From Actinomycetota bacterium (GTDB lineage Bacteria > Actinomycetota > Actinomycetes > Nanopelagicales > Nanopelagicaceae), in NCBI GenBank assembly GCA_005800815.1, contig SYEK01000005.1:1-64000 (forward strand): a stretch of 64,000 bases of DNA. The letters run 5' to 3'. A model generated the notes under the pieces. It saw only the letters and a list, made by a program, of their open reading frames with translations, was not told the DNA's origin and searched no databases. This document shows, in pieces, positions 51,114 through 60,172 of this stretch (position 1 is its first letter; each line of letters starts with the position of its first letter). The translations under genes and the position numbers were made by a program.

Positions 51114-52057
51114 GTTTTTATGGCTTAGTTGATGGCTCTGATGCCTCTCTCAGGAAGTATCTACAGGCTCTTCCTGCTGTGGATCAAGTCGGTGCGGATG
51201 CGCGCGCTGGCATGTTGGCAACACGCAGCATCAAGACAACTTCCAAACGTTGGGCGATTGATACGGCGATTTCTATGGTGGATTTAACAACGCTAGAGGG
51301 CGCCGATTCCCCTGGAAAAGTCGCGGCTCTGTGCTCAAAGGCTGTTAGGCCTGATCCCACCGATTCATCGGTACCAAGTGTTGGTGCAGTCTGTGTCTAT
51401 AACGATATGGTCGCGATTGCACGGGCACATTTGGACTCCATAGGTGGTAGCCATGTCGGGCTCGCCGCAGTCTCAACTGCCTTTCCATCTGGACGCGCCT
51501 CAATGGGTGTCAAGCTCCAAGACACGCGTGACGCCCTGGATGCAGGTGCATCTGAGATAGATATGGTGATCGATCGTGGAGCATTTTTAAGTGGTGACTT
51601 GATTGGAGTATTTAATGAGATTGTGGCGATTCGCGATCTATGTGGGACTAGGGCTCATCTGAAGGTGATTTTTGAGACTGGAGAGCTTGTCACATATGAC
51701 AATGTTCGTAAGGCATCGTTTTTGGCGATGGCAGCAGGCGCCGATTTTATTAAGACATCCACTGGCAAAATCGCACCGGCTGCAACCGCACCAGTCGTAT
51801 TGATCATGCTTGAGGCGGTCCGTGATTTCTATCAGATGAGTCAGAGGCGTATCGGTGTCAAACCAGCCGGTGGAATCAGGAACACAAAGGATGCGATCAA
51901 GCAGTTAGTGCTCGTCAATGAGACGGCAGGCCCAGAGTGGCTCACCCCCTCTCTCTTTCGTATTGGTGCCAGTGCCCTGCTCAATGATTTGTTAATGCAG
52001 CGCATGAAACTCGATGATGGCTACTACGCTAGTCCTCAATATGTAACGATCGATTAG
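51110..52057 (+). CDS. deoC: Deoxyribose-phosphate aldolase
   Basis: MVDLTTLEGADSPGKVAALCSKA, LKVIFETGELVTYDNVRKAS, ADFIKTSTGKIAPAATA, VKPAGGIR. Confidence 0.95.
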   Translation: MSFYGLVDGSDASLRKYLQALPAVDQVGADARAGMLATRSIKTTSKRWAIDTAISMVDLTTLEGADSPGKVAALCSKAVRPDPTDSSVPSVGAVCVYNDMVAIARAHLDSIGGSHVGLAAVSTAFPSGRASMGVKLQDTRDALDAGASEIDMVIDRGAFLSGDLIGVFNEIVAIRDLCGTRAHLKVIFETGELVTYDNVRKASFLAMAAGADFIKTSTGKIAPAATAPVVLIMLEAVRDFYQMSQRRIGVKPAGGIRNTKDAIKQLVLVNETAGPEWLTPSLFRIGASALLNDLLMQRMKLDDGYYASPQYVTID

Positions 52058-53508
52058 TGGAGATACCTGTGAGCTTTAATTACGCCCCAGCCCCTGAATC
52101 CAGGGGAAATCTCTCCATAAAACCCAGGTATGGGCATTTCATCGGCGGCAAGTTCGTTGCAGGGAGCAAGCACTTTCCCACCATCAACCCAGCCACTGAG
52201 GAGGTTCTGAGCCAGATCGCATTGGCAGGCAAGGCCGATGTGGACGCGGCGGTCCAGGCAGCACGCAAGGCTTACACATCAACGTGGTCAAAGATGAGTG
52301 GAAAAGAGCGTGGAAAGTATCTCTTTCGAATCGCTCGGCTATTACAGGAGCGCTCTCGCGAGTTCGCAGTTCTTGAAACTTTGGACAATGGCAAACCAAT
52401 CCGAGAATCACGCGATGTAGATGTCCCTTTAGCGGCGGCACATTTCTTCTATCACGCCGGTTGGGCCGACAAACTCGAGTTTGCAGGTCTGGGCACATCG
52501 ACTAAGCCATATGGTGTTGCCGGACAGATCATTCCCTGGAACTTTCCCCTACTTATGCTGGCCTGGAAAATCGCCCCAGCACTTGCCGCCGGTAACACAG
52601 TGGTTCTCAAGCCAGCAGAGAGCACATCCCTTACCGCACTGCTCTTTGGCGAACTCTGCCAACAGGCCCAGCTGCCAGCAGGAGTTGTCAATATCATCAC
52701 TGGTGATGGTTCAACCGGTGCACATATTGTCAATCATCCAGGCATCGACAAGATCGCCTTCACAGGCTCTACCGAAGTTGGCAAGATCATTGCCCGAGCA
52801 GTTGCACCAACAAGCAAGAGTGTGACCCTTGAACTCGGTGGTAAGGCGGCCAATATCATCTTTGAAGATGCTGCGATCGATGAAGCTATTGAAGGTATCG
52901 TCAATGGAATCTTTTTTAATCAAGGCCATGTCTGTTGCGCAGGATCTCGTTTGATTTTACAGGAGAATATTGCCGATGAGGTTTTGTTCAAGCTCAAAGA
53001 TCGAATGGCAAAGATCAGAGTGGGTGATCCTATGGATAAGAACACTGATCTAGGTGCTATTAATAGCAAAGAGCAGTTGCTCAAGATTGGCGAGCTCACT
53101 GCATCAGGTGATGCGCAAGGTGCCCAGCGTTGGAGTGCGCCGTGTGAGCTACCTACAAAGGGTTTCTGGTTTGCACCAACCATCTTCACAGGCGTCACAG
53201 ACTCACATCGCATCGCCCGCGAGGAGATCTTCGGTCCAGTGCTCTCGGTCCTGACCTTTAGAACCCCGCAAGAGGCTATAGATAAGGCCAATAACACCCC
53301 TTTTGGCCTCTCTGCCGGGGTATGGAGTCAGAAGGGTTCGCGCATCTTATGGGCCAGCCAAGGCCTTCGTGCCGGAGTCATTTGGGCAAATACATTCAAT
53401 AAGTTTGATCCCACATCACCATTTGGTGGGTACAAAGAGTCTGGCTGGGGCCGTGAGGGTGGACGACACGGCCTGAGTGCATATTTGAAGGGTATCGGCC
53501 ATGGCTGA
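52057..53508 (+). CDS. NAD(P)-dependent aldehyde dehydrogenase
   Basis: IIPWNFPLLMLAWKIAPALAAGNTVVLKPAE, FTGSTEVGK, LELGGKAANIIF, FFNQGHVCCAGSRL. Confidence 0.95.
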   Translation: MEIPVSFNYAPAPESRGNLSIKPRYGHFIGGKFVAGSKHFPTINPATEEVLSQIALAGKADVDAAVQAARKAYTSTWSKMSGKERGKYLFRIARLLQERSREFAVLETLDNGKPIRESRDVDVPLAAAHFFYHAGWADKLEFAGLGTSTKPYGVAGQIIPWNFPLLMLAWKIAPALAAGNTVVLKPAESTSLTALLFGELCQQAQLPAGVVNIITGDGSTGAHIVNHPGIDKIAFTGSTEVGKIIARAVAPTSKSVTLELGGKAANIIFEDAAIDEAIEGIVNGIFFNQGHVCCAGSRLILQENIADEVLFKLKDRMAKIRVGDPMDKNTDLGAINSKEQLLKIGELTASGDAQGAQRWSAPCELPTKGFWFAPTIFTGVTDSHRIAREEIFGPVLSVLTFRTPQEAIDKANNTPFGLSAGVWSQKGSRILWASQGLRAGVIWANTFNKFDPTSPFGGYKESGWGREGGRHGLSAYLKGIGHG

Positions 53509-54343
53509 GCGTATAGATGTGAAGAAGACTTATAAGTTATTTATCAACGGCGCATTCCCCCGTAGCGAATCTGGGCGCACATATGAAATTAAAAATGCAA
53601 AAGGTCTCTTTATTGCGAACCCATGTCTGGCCTCTCGCAAAGATCTCAAGGATGCCGTTGTCGCAGCTCGGCTAGCCCAACCTGGTTGGAGTATGTCTAC
53701 GGCATATAACAAGGGGCAGATTCTCTATCGTCTGGCTGAGATGCTAGAGGCTCGTCGCACGCAGTTTGTTGAAGAGATTTTTATGACTACTGGGGTATCA
53801 AGAGTCAAGGCCGAGAAAGAGGTGAATGATTCGGTGGATCGTCTCGTCTGGTATGCAGGCTGGAGCGACAAACTGGCCTCACTATCAGGATCGCTCAACC
53901 CAGTAGCAGGTCCCTACTACAACTTCACGGTGCCAGAGAGCATGGGGGTGATCGCCGCTATTGCAGCTGAGATGCCCTCACTGCTTGGCTTGATCGATAC
54001 GATCGCACCGATTATCGTGGGTGGAAATACAGTTGTTGTCCTGGCTAGTACCCAGTCACCTCTTTGTGCAATGAGCTTTGCCGAAGTCATCGCCACAAGT
54101 GATGTGCCGGCTGGTGTCATTAATATCCTGACCGGTAAAAAAGATGAGATCGCGCCATGGATGGCATCCCATATGGATGTTGATGGCATGGATATCTCAG
54201 GCCTTGGAAAGAAATCACATGGTGGACTACGGATCGCAGGGGCTGAGAATCTCAAGCGAATCTACAGTTTCCAATCGGGTGGGCCTGAAAGGATCCTGGC
54301 CTTTTTAGAACATAAGAGCGTTTGGCACCCTATAGGGCTCTAA
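53501..54343 (+). CDS. ALDH-superfamily protein lacking the catalytic domain (280 aa)
   Basis: N-terminal ALDH fold half (RLAEMLEARR, VPESMGVIAAIAAEMPSLLGLIDTIAPIIVGGNTVVVLAS, DVPAGVINILTG) joined to an ALDH-like C-terminal tail (ERILAFLEHKSVWHPIG); no ELGGK or catalytic Cys motif. Confidence 0.85.
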   Translation: MAERIDVKKTYKLFINGAFPRSESGRTYEIKNAKGLFIANPCLASRKDLKDAVVAARLAQPGWSMSTAYNKGQILYRLAEMLEARRTQFVEEIFMTTGVSRVKAEKEVNDSVDRLVWYAGWSDKLASLSGSLNPVAGPYYNFTVPESMGVIAAIAAEMPSLLGLIDTIAPIIVGGNTVVVLASTQSPLCAMSFAEVIATSDVPAGVINILTGKKDEIAPWMASHMDVDGMDISGLGKKSHGGLRIAGAENLKRIYSFQSGGPERILAFLEHKSVWHPIGL

Positions 54344-55293
54344 GACCAGCCTTTATCGATCGTTTTGAGCCATAACTGGCGCACCGCCTCGACATCTAGA
54401 TCCATGACAACACTCACTGTGGCTGGATTCTCAAGGGATATCGGTTCAAAATCTCTCAGGAAGGCATCTCGGCGATCACAGATTGTCGCACCACGCCCTG
54501 GCCCTGGTGAGGTATCCACCACGACATCAAAGAGCTCAGTGGAGAAGAGCTCAGGGTGGATTGCCGCTGCAACTGCCCCATAGTCCCCCAAAGTCACTGT
54601 CGCAATCCCTAGGCGTGCAATGAATGCCTCGATCAACTCGCCAGCAAACTGTGCTGGGCGAGATTGTGAACTCCTTAACTTTGCCGCCTCTTGCTGTGTA
54701 ATTCCAGGGCGCATAAAGACATCAAGGCCATACATCGTAATGGGAACACCACTGTGAAAGACGATTGCCGCTGCCTCGGGATCATGCCAGATATTGAACT
54801 CAGCTGCAGGTGTTGCATTACCGGCAGAGGCAGAGCCGCCCATAAGAAGGATACGGTGGATTTTTTTAGCGCTCTCTGGAAATGCCCGTAAGAAAAGTGC
54901 GATATTTGTCAGTGGTGCAACGGGTACTAATGTGACCGGCTCATGCGAACCCTCGATCAAATCACGCAATAATTCGATTGCAGCGCGTGAATCTACCGTG
55001 CGAGAGGATCTCTCAATCGAAAGATCACCCATACCATCGGCGCCATGGACATACTCGGCATAGACAGAGGGACCCAGTAAGGGACGTGTGGCACCACGTG
55101 CCACAGGGATATCTGGAGCACCTGCGGCATCGAGTACTTTCAATGTATTTGCAACGACTTGATCAACGTTGGTATTGCCATCAACGCATGTGATACCCAG
55201 AAGATTGATATTTGGGTGCAGCGCAGCAAAAAGCACTGCATAAGCATCATCAATCCCCGTATCGACATCGAGAATCATTGAAGTTTTATCCAT
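54340..55293 (-). CDS. Inosine-uridine preferring nucleoside hydrolase
   Basis: ILDVDTGIDDAYAVLFAA, LMGGSASAGNATPAAEFNIWHDPEAA; start placed at ATG 55293. Confidence 0.94.
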   Translation of the reverse strand: MDKTSMILDVDTGIDDAYAVLFAALHPNINLLGITCVDGNTNVDQVVANTLKVLDAAGAPDIPVARGATRPLLGPSVYAEYVHGADGMGDLSIERSSRTVDSRAAIELLRDLIEGSHEPVTLVPVAPLTNIALFLRAFPESAKKIHRILLMGGSASAGNATPAAEFNIWHDPEAAAIVFHSGVPITMYGLDVFMRPGITQQEAAKLRSSQSRPAQFAGELIEAFIARLGIATVTLGDYGAVAAAIHPELFSTELFDVVVDTSPGPGRGATICDRRDAFLRDFEPISLENPATVSVVMDLDVEAVRQLWLKTIDKGWS

Positions 55294-55320
55294 ACGCGAT
55301 AGCCTATCGCTATGGATAAA
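55285..55320. promoter_or_regulatory. Symmetric bidirectional leaderless promoter (nucleoside hydrolase / ribokinase)
   Basis: TTTATCCATA-c-GCGATAG-c-CTATCGC-TATGGATAAA; TAGCCT (+) and TAGGCT (-) -10-like hexamers overlap and lie 6 and 7 nt from the ATGs. Confidence 0.65.
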
Positions 55321-56208
55321 GCAGTAGTCGCTGTAGTCGGTAGTGCGATGATGGATCTGACTGCCTATGCCAAGACTCTTCCCCAACCTGGTCAGACATT
55401 GGTCGGTGATCTATTCACGACCGGCTTTGGTGGCAAAGGGGCCAACCAGGCTGTTATCGCCGCCCACTGCGGGGCCAAGACCTTCTTTGTCGGCAAGTTA
55501 GGGCGAGATTCATTTGGTGAATCGATTGCTCTTAATTTCCAAGAGTTGGGGATAGATATTTCCTATACCCAATACAGTGATGTGGCCACGGGTGTGGCTC
55601 ATATCTGGGTCGATGGTAATGGTGAGAATCGAATAGTAATCATCCCGGGTGCCAATAGTGAGATTGAAATTGCAAAGGCATCTAATGCCATCAGTGCTAT
55701 CAAGAATCTATCTGTCGTCATCGCACAGTGTGAGATCAATCAAGATGTGACAGTTGCAGCTTTTAGCGTAGCTAAAGAGCGTGGTGTCACGACAATATTA
55801 AACCCTGCCCCATTCATGCCATTGAGCCCACAACTCTTGCAGCTCACTGATTGGCTGATCCCCAATGAGAGTGAGTTCAAAGAGCTGCATGGTTCGCCTC
55901 CGAGAAGTGATGAGATCCTCAAGAGCTTTAGGCCCAATAAGAACTCAATCATCACTCTTGGCTCTGAGGGCGCAGTCTTAGTCACTGCAGATGGATCTAT
56001 CGTGCCCATCAACGCCCCGATTGTCAGCGTCGTTGATACGACCGGTGCAGGAGATGCCTTCGTTGGAACATTTGCCTGTGCTTTGGCCAATGGCATGAGC
56101 CCAATTGACTCTGCCCGCCTAGGAGTTGCAGTCGCATCTTTGACTGTCACTCGAAAAGGTGCACAATCCTCTTATCCAACTCAGGCAGAGATAGAGATGC
56201 TCTCATAA
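55312..56208 (+). CDS. rbsK: Ribokinase (PfkB family)
   Basis: GSAMMDLTAYAKTLPQPGQTL, GFGGKGANQAVIAAHCGAKTFFVGKLG, DTTGAGDAFVGTFA. Confidence 0.93.
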   Translation: MDKAVVAVVGSAMMDLTAYAKTLPQPGQTLVGDLFTTGFGGKGANQAVIAAHCGAKTFFVGKLGRDSFGESIALNFQELGIDISYTQYSDVATGVAHIWVDGNGENRIVIIPGANSEIEIAKASNAISAIKNLSVVIAQCEINQDVTVAAFSVAKERGVTTILNPAPFMPLSPQLLQLTDWLIPNESEFKELHGSPPRSDEILKSFRPNKNSIITLGSEGAVLVTADGSIVPINAPIVSVVDTTGAGDAFVGTFACALANGMSPIDSARLGVAVASLTVTRKGAQSSYPTQAEIEMLS

Positions 56209-57368
56209 CCTCGCAGGACAAAGGTTGATCTGCGTATTGGCTGGCTAGCAAGATACATATCGGGATACTTCTCCCACAAAGCGGTAAGAGATATGCCCAT
56301 CTCAAGACGTGCAAGTGGGGCTCCCAAGCAAAAGTGAATCCCAGCACCAAAGCCGATATGAGGATTGGGATCACGCCTAAGATCCATCTGATCTGCCCGT
56401 TCAAAGACTGTGTCATCCCTATTGGCCGAGCCGATCAGGGCTGCAATCTTTTGACCTTCGGTGATCACCACACCACCAATCTGCGTATTGCTAGTAGCCG
56501 TACGCTCGAATAACTGCAGCGGGGCATCAAAGCGCATGAACTCCTCGAGCGCAGTTTTGGCATGAGCGCGCGGGTCAGAGCGCAATAACTCCATCTGATC
56601 GGGGCGGCCTAGCACTTCGACCATGCCGTTACCAAAGGCGTTCACACTGGCCTCGTGACCGGCGTTTAATAGTAGGACACAGGTTGCGATGAGCTCGTGC
56701 ATCTGTAACCTCTCACCATTCTCCTCTACCATCACCAAATCTGTGATGAGATCTGAGCCTGGATTTCTCTTACGCTGCTGCGCCAAGCCAAGTACATAGG
56801 CTGCAAATTCACTAGCTGCGATCTGTGCATCTCTTTGATACTGCTGCGATGGATTCACTTCATACATCTTGACGATGGCTTGTGACCATGGCCGTAACAA
56901 GTGCTCATCAGAGGCTGGAAATCCCAACAGCTCTGCGATTACCTTCACTGGCAGTGGCTCGGCATAATCTGCGATCAAATCAAAGCTCTGCCCTGATCTG
57001 ACTTTTTCATCGATAGAGGCTAATAGTTCAGCCGTGATGGCCTGGATCTGAGGACGCATGGCCTCGATCTTGTTTCGACTAAAAGCCTTGGCAACGAGTG
57101 AGCGCAGGCGTGTGTGCTTAGGTGGCTCGCTATCTAATATCGAGTCTGAGTGCAGCCAGTTAAAGCTTGCCCAATCACCCTCTGGCTTCTTTGCAGTAAA
57201 GATTCGCCCTAATGCCTTATTTCGAAAGACATCGTTGGCATCACTGTGACGTGCTGCCAAGAACATCCCCAAACCATCGTGCCAGATGGGTTTGCCAAAG
57301 CTGCGTAGTTGTTCTAGGCCAGCATAGGGATTGGCGACAAATGCTCTATCGCTAAAATCGATCATCAC
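56181..57368 (-). CDS. Cytochrome P450
   Basis: I-helix LLNAGHEASVNAFG, ExxR in ALEEFMRFDAP, heme loop HIGFGAGIHFCLGAPLARLE. Confidence 0.96.
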   Translation of the reverse strand: MMIDFSDRAFVANPYAGLEQLRSFGKPIWHDGLGMFLAARHSDANDVFRNKALGRIFTAKKPEGDWASFNWLHSDSILDSEPPKHTRLRSLVAKAFSRNKIEAMRPQIQAITAELLASIDEKVRSGQSFDLIADYAEPLPVKVIAELLGFPASDEHLLRPWSQAIVKMYEVNPSQQYQRDAQIAASEFAAYVLGLAQQRKRNPGSDLITDLVMVEENGERLQMHELIATCVLLLNAGHEASVNAFGNGMVEVLGRPDQMELLRSDPRAHAKTALEEFMRFDAPLQLFERTATSNTQIGGVVITEGQKIAALIGSANRDDTVFERADQMDLRRDPNPHIGFGAGIHFCLGAPLARLEMGISLTALWEKYPDMYLASQPIRRSTFVLRGYESISISA

Positions 57369-58459
57369 TCCGATACGATCTTTTGATAACCAGGTTTAAT
57401 AATATTGTCGATGATTTTCAATCGCTGCGGGTATGGGATAAAGGCACTTTTCATGGCGTTAATAGTCACACGTTGGAGCTCAGTGAAATCCCAGCCAAAG
57501 GCCTTGACCGCCTGGCTCATCTCAAATGACATGGATGTCTGGCTCATCAGACGGTTATCGGTATTAAGGGTCACGCGAAAGCGCAGCTTTGCTAGCGCCC
57601 CAAGGGGGTGCTCGGCATAGCTCTTGGCAGCCCCTGTCTGAAGGTTGGAGGTTGGGCACAGCTCAAGAGGAATTCGGCGATCGCGAACATAGGATGCGAG
57701 CTGTCCGAGCTTGGGCTCAGAGCCTGAGAAATCAATATCATCGATGATGCGCACACCATGGCCCAAACGCTCGGCGCCACACAACTGAATCGCCTCCCAG
57801 ATAGATGGCAGTCCATAGGCCTCACCCGCATGAATCGTAAAGTGGGCATCCTCTTTGCGCAGGTAATCAAAGCTCTCTTTCTGATCGCTGGGTGGAAAAC
57901 CATCCTCTGGGCCGGCGATATCAAAGCCGACGACACCTTGGTGGCGATAGCGCACTACCAACTCTGCAACCTCTTGTGAGCGTTTATTTTGTCGCATTCC
58001 ACAGAGCAGGGAGTACACGGCGATCTCATGGCCTTGGGCCTTTGCCTCAGCCATACCTTGCTTGTATCCCTCAAGTGTTGCCTCAACGACCTGGGCCATG
58101 CTTAAGCCCTTTTGAGTAAATAACTCGGGGGCTCCACGGACTTCGGCATAGACGACACCATCGTGTGCCAGATCGAGTGCACATTCACGTGCAACACGGA
58201 CAATGTCCTCGCGGCGTTGCATCAGTGCGATCGTGTGTGAGAAGGTCTCAAGATATCTCACGAGTGAACCTGAATCACAGGACTCGCGAAACCATGTCGC
58301 AAGTTCATCTGCATTGTGAGTGGGCAGGGATTTGTAAGCGACCTCACTGGCGATATCGATGAGTGTCTGAGGGCGCAGACCTCCATCTAGGTGATCATGT
58401 AAGAGAACTTTCGGGACACGTTTGATTTGATCGGCGGTTGGAACGCTACTCATCGCCAT
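57365..58459 (-). CDS. add: Adenosine deaminase
   Basis: VLLHDHLDGGLRPQTLI, FTIHAGEAYGLPSIWEAI, RLGHGVRI, LELCPTSN, LNTDNRLMS. Confidence 0.97.
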   Translation of the reverse strand: MAMSSVPTADQIKRVPKVLLHDHLDGGLRPQTLIDIASEVAYKSLPTHNADELATWFRESCDSGSLVRYLETFSHTIALMQRREDIVRVARECALDLAHDGVVYAEVRGAPELFTQKGLSMAQVVEATLEGYKQGMAEAKAQGHEIAVYSLLCGMRQNKRSQEVAELVVRYRHQGVVGFDIAGPEDGFPPSDQKESFDYLRKEDAHFTIHAGEAYGLPSIWEAIQLCGAERLGHGVRIIDDIDFSGSEPKLGQLASYVRDRRIPLELCPTSNLQTGAAKSYAEHPLGALAKLRFRVTLNTDNRLMSQTSMSFEMSQAVKAFGWDFTELQRVTINAMKSAFIPYPQRLKIIDNIIKPGYQKIVSE

Positions 58460-58471
58460 TTGATTGGCCCC

Positions 58472-59770
58472 TTAATCGGTGATTCGCTCAATTATAAGTG
58501 GCAATCTATCTATCGCTGAACCGGCCGATAGTCCACCAATCTTCACACTATCGGTCAGGGACTCCTGCGCACGCTCGAATGCCTCGGGTGTATCGGTATG
58601 TAAGGTAAATAGCGCTGCTCCATGTGAGATTAGATCACCGGGTTTGGCGTGAATCTCGATACCTGCACCAGCCTGTACCGCCTCACCCTGGCGGGAGCGC
58701 CCAGCACCCAAGTGCCATGCTGCGATACCGACCTTCATAGCATCCATAGTCAAAACAGTTCCCGATGAATGTGCGTTGATAGTCAATCTCTCTTTGGCAG
58801 CTGGGAGCTTGGCATCGGGATCCCCGCCTTGCGCGGTGATCATCCTGCGCCAGATATCCATTGCCTTACCGTTCTTAAGGGCCCTAGCAGGGTCGGCATC
58901 TTTTATACCGACTAGCTCTAACATCTCTCGGGCGAGCAGGACAGTTAACTCCACAACATCTGCTGGACCACCCCCTTGAAGAACCTCGATAGATTCCCCA
59001 ACCTCTAGTGCATTGCCGGCCGTCAATCCAAGTGGAATATCCATCGCCGTGACCAGTGCAATTGTCTTTACCCCTGCGCGCTGGCCGAGTCCGACCATGA
59101 CATGTGCCAGCTCTGCTGCTTTCTTAGGATCACTCATAAATGCACCTACACCAGTCTTGACATCTAAAACTAATGCGCTGGTGCCTTCGGCGATCTTCTT
59201 GCTCATAATCGATGATGCGATGAGTGGGATAGCCTCAACCGTTGCAGTCACATCGCGCAAGGCATAGAGTTTTTTATCAGCTGGGGCCAAGCCTGCACCG
59301 GCTGCACAGATGACAGCGCCACACTCCTCTAAGACAGCGAGCATCTCTTCATTTGATAGCGATGCTCGCCAACCTGGAATCGACTCCAACTTATCGAGCG
59401 TGCCACCTGTATGGCCCAGGCCTCGACCTGATAACTGAGGAACTGCCCCACCACATGCTGCAACCAATGGTGCAAGGGGTAATGTAATTTTGTCGCCCAC
59501 TCCCCCCGTAGAGTGTTTATCTACCGTCGGGCGTGAGAGCCCAGACCAGTTCATTCGCTGGCCACTATTGATCATCGCATCGGTCCAGCGAGATATCTCA
59601 CGCAGATCCATACCATTGAGCAGAATTGCCATCAGCAGCGCCGACATCTGCTCATCGGCAACTGCCCCACGTGTATAGGCATCGATAACCCAGTCGATCT
59701 GTGCATCCGTGAGGCTATGGTGGTCACGCTTGGCCGCGATGATTTGCGCGGCAGAGAAGGCCTCCATCAC
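58472..59770 (-). CDS. deoA: Thymidine phosphorylase
   Basis: DKHSTGGVGDKITLPLAPLVAACG, SGRGLGHTGGTLDKLESIPG. Confidence 0.97.
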   Translation of the reverse strand: MMEAFSAAQIIAAKRDHHSLTDAQIDWVIDAYTRGAVADEQMSALLMAILLNGMDLREISRWTDAMINSGQRMNWSGLSRPTVDKHSTGGVGDKITLPLAPLVAACGGAVPQLSGRGLGHTGGTLDKLESIPGWRASLSNEEMLAVLEECGAVICAAGAGLAPADKKLYALRDVTATVEAIPLIASSIMSKKIAEGTSALVLDVKTGVGAFMSDPKKAAELAHVMVGLGQRAGVKTIALVTAMDIPLGLTAGNALEVGESIEVLQGGGPADVVELTVLLAREMLELVGIKDADPARALKNGKAMDIWRRMITAQGGDPDAKLPAAKERLTINAHSSGTVLTMDAMKVGIAAWHLGAGRSRQGEAVQAGAGIEIHAKPGDLISHGAALFTLHTDTPEAFERAQESLTDSVKIGGLSAGSAIDRLPLIIERITD

Positions 59771-60172
59771 TTATCGCTCGTTGCGATCTAGATCCCCAGG
59801 ACCAAATGCCCACGGCAAGATGGCGGCCATCGACTGCGGCCCATCATCTGTCATCAAAAGCGCCTCTGGCCCACCGTGCTCGAACAAAAGTTGGCGACAA
59901 CGTCCACATGGTGCCAGGAAATCTCCTTGCCCATCCACACACACAATCGCAACTAGGCGACCACCACCTGTTGAACACAAATGAGAGACCAAACCACACT
60001 CTGCACAGAGCCCAAGGCCATAACTTGCATTCTCAACGTTGCACCCGGTGACAATCCGACCATCATTGACCAAGGCTGCAACACCTACTGGAAACTTCGA
60101 GTATGGCGCATACGCGGTTTTCATCGCAGCAACTGCACAGCTATGAAGGCGCTGCCAATCTATCTGACTCAT
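59771..60172 (-). CDS. cdd: Cytidine deaminase
   Basis: AYAPYSKFPVGVAAL, GCNVENASYGLGLCAE, PCGRCRQLLFE. Confidence 0.97.
   Translation of the reverse strand: MSQIDWQRLHSCAVAAMKTAYAPYSKFPVGVAALVNDGRIVTGCNVENASYGLGLCAECGLVSHLCSTGGGRLVAIVCVDGQGDFLAPCGRCRQLLFEHGGPEALLMTDDGPQSMAAILPWAFGPGDLDRNER

Noticed and set aside
53501-54343. Short ALDH as a simple frameshift pseudogene
   Set aside because: Both the N-terminal half and a C-terminal-tail-like segment are in one frame, and downstream DNA encodes another gene on the opposite strand.
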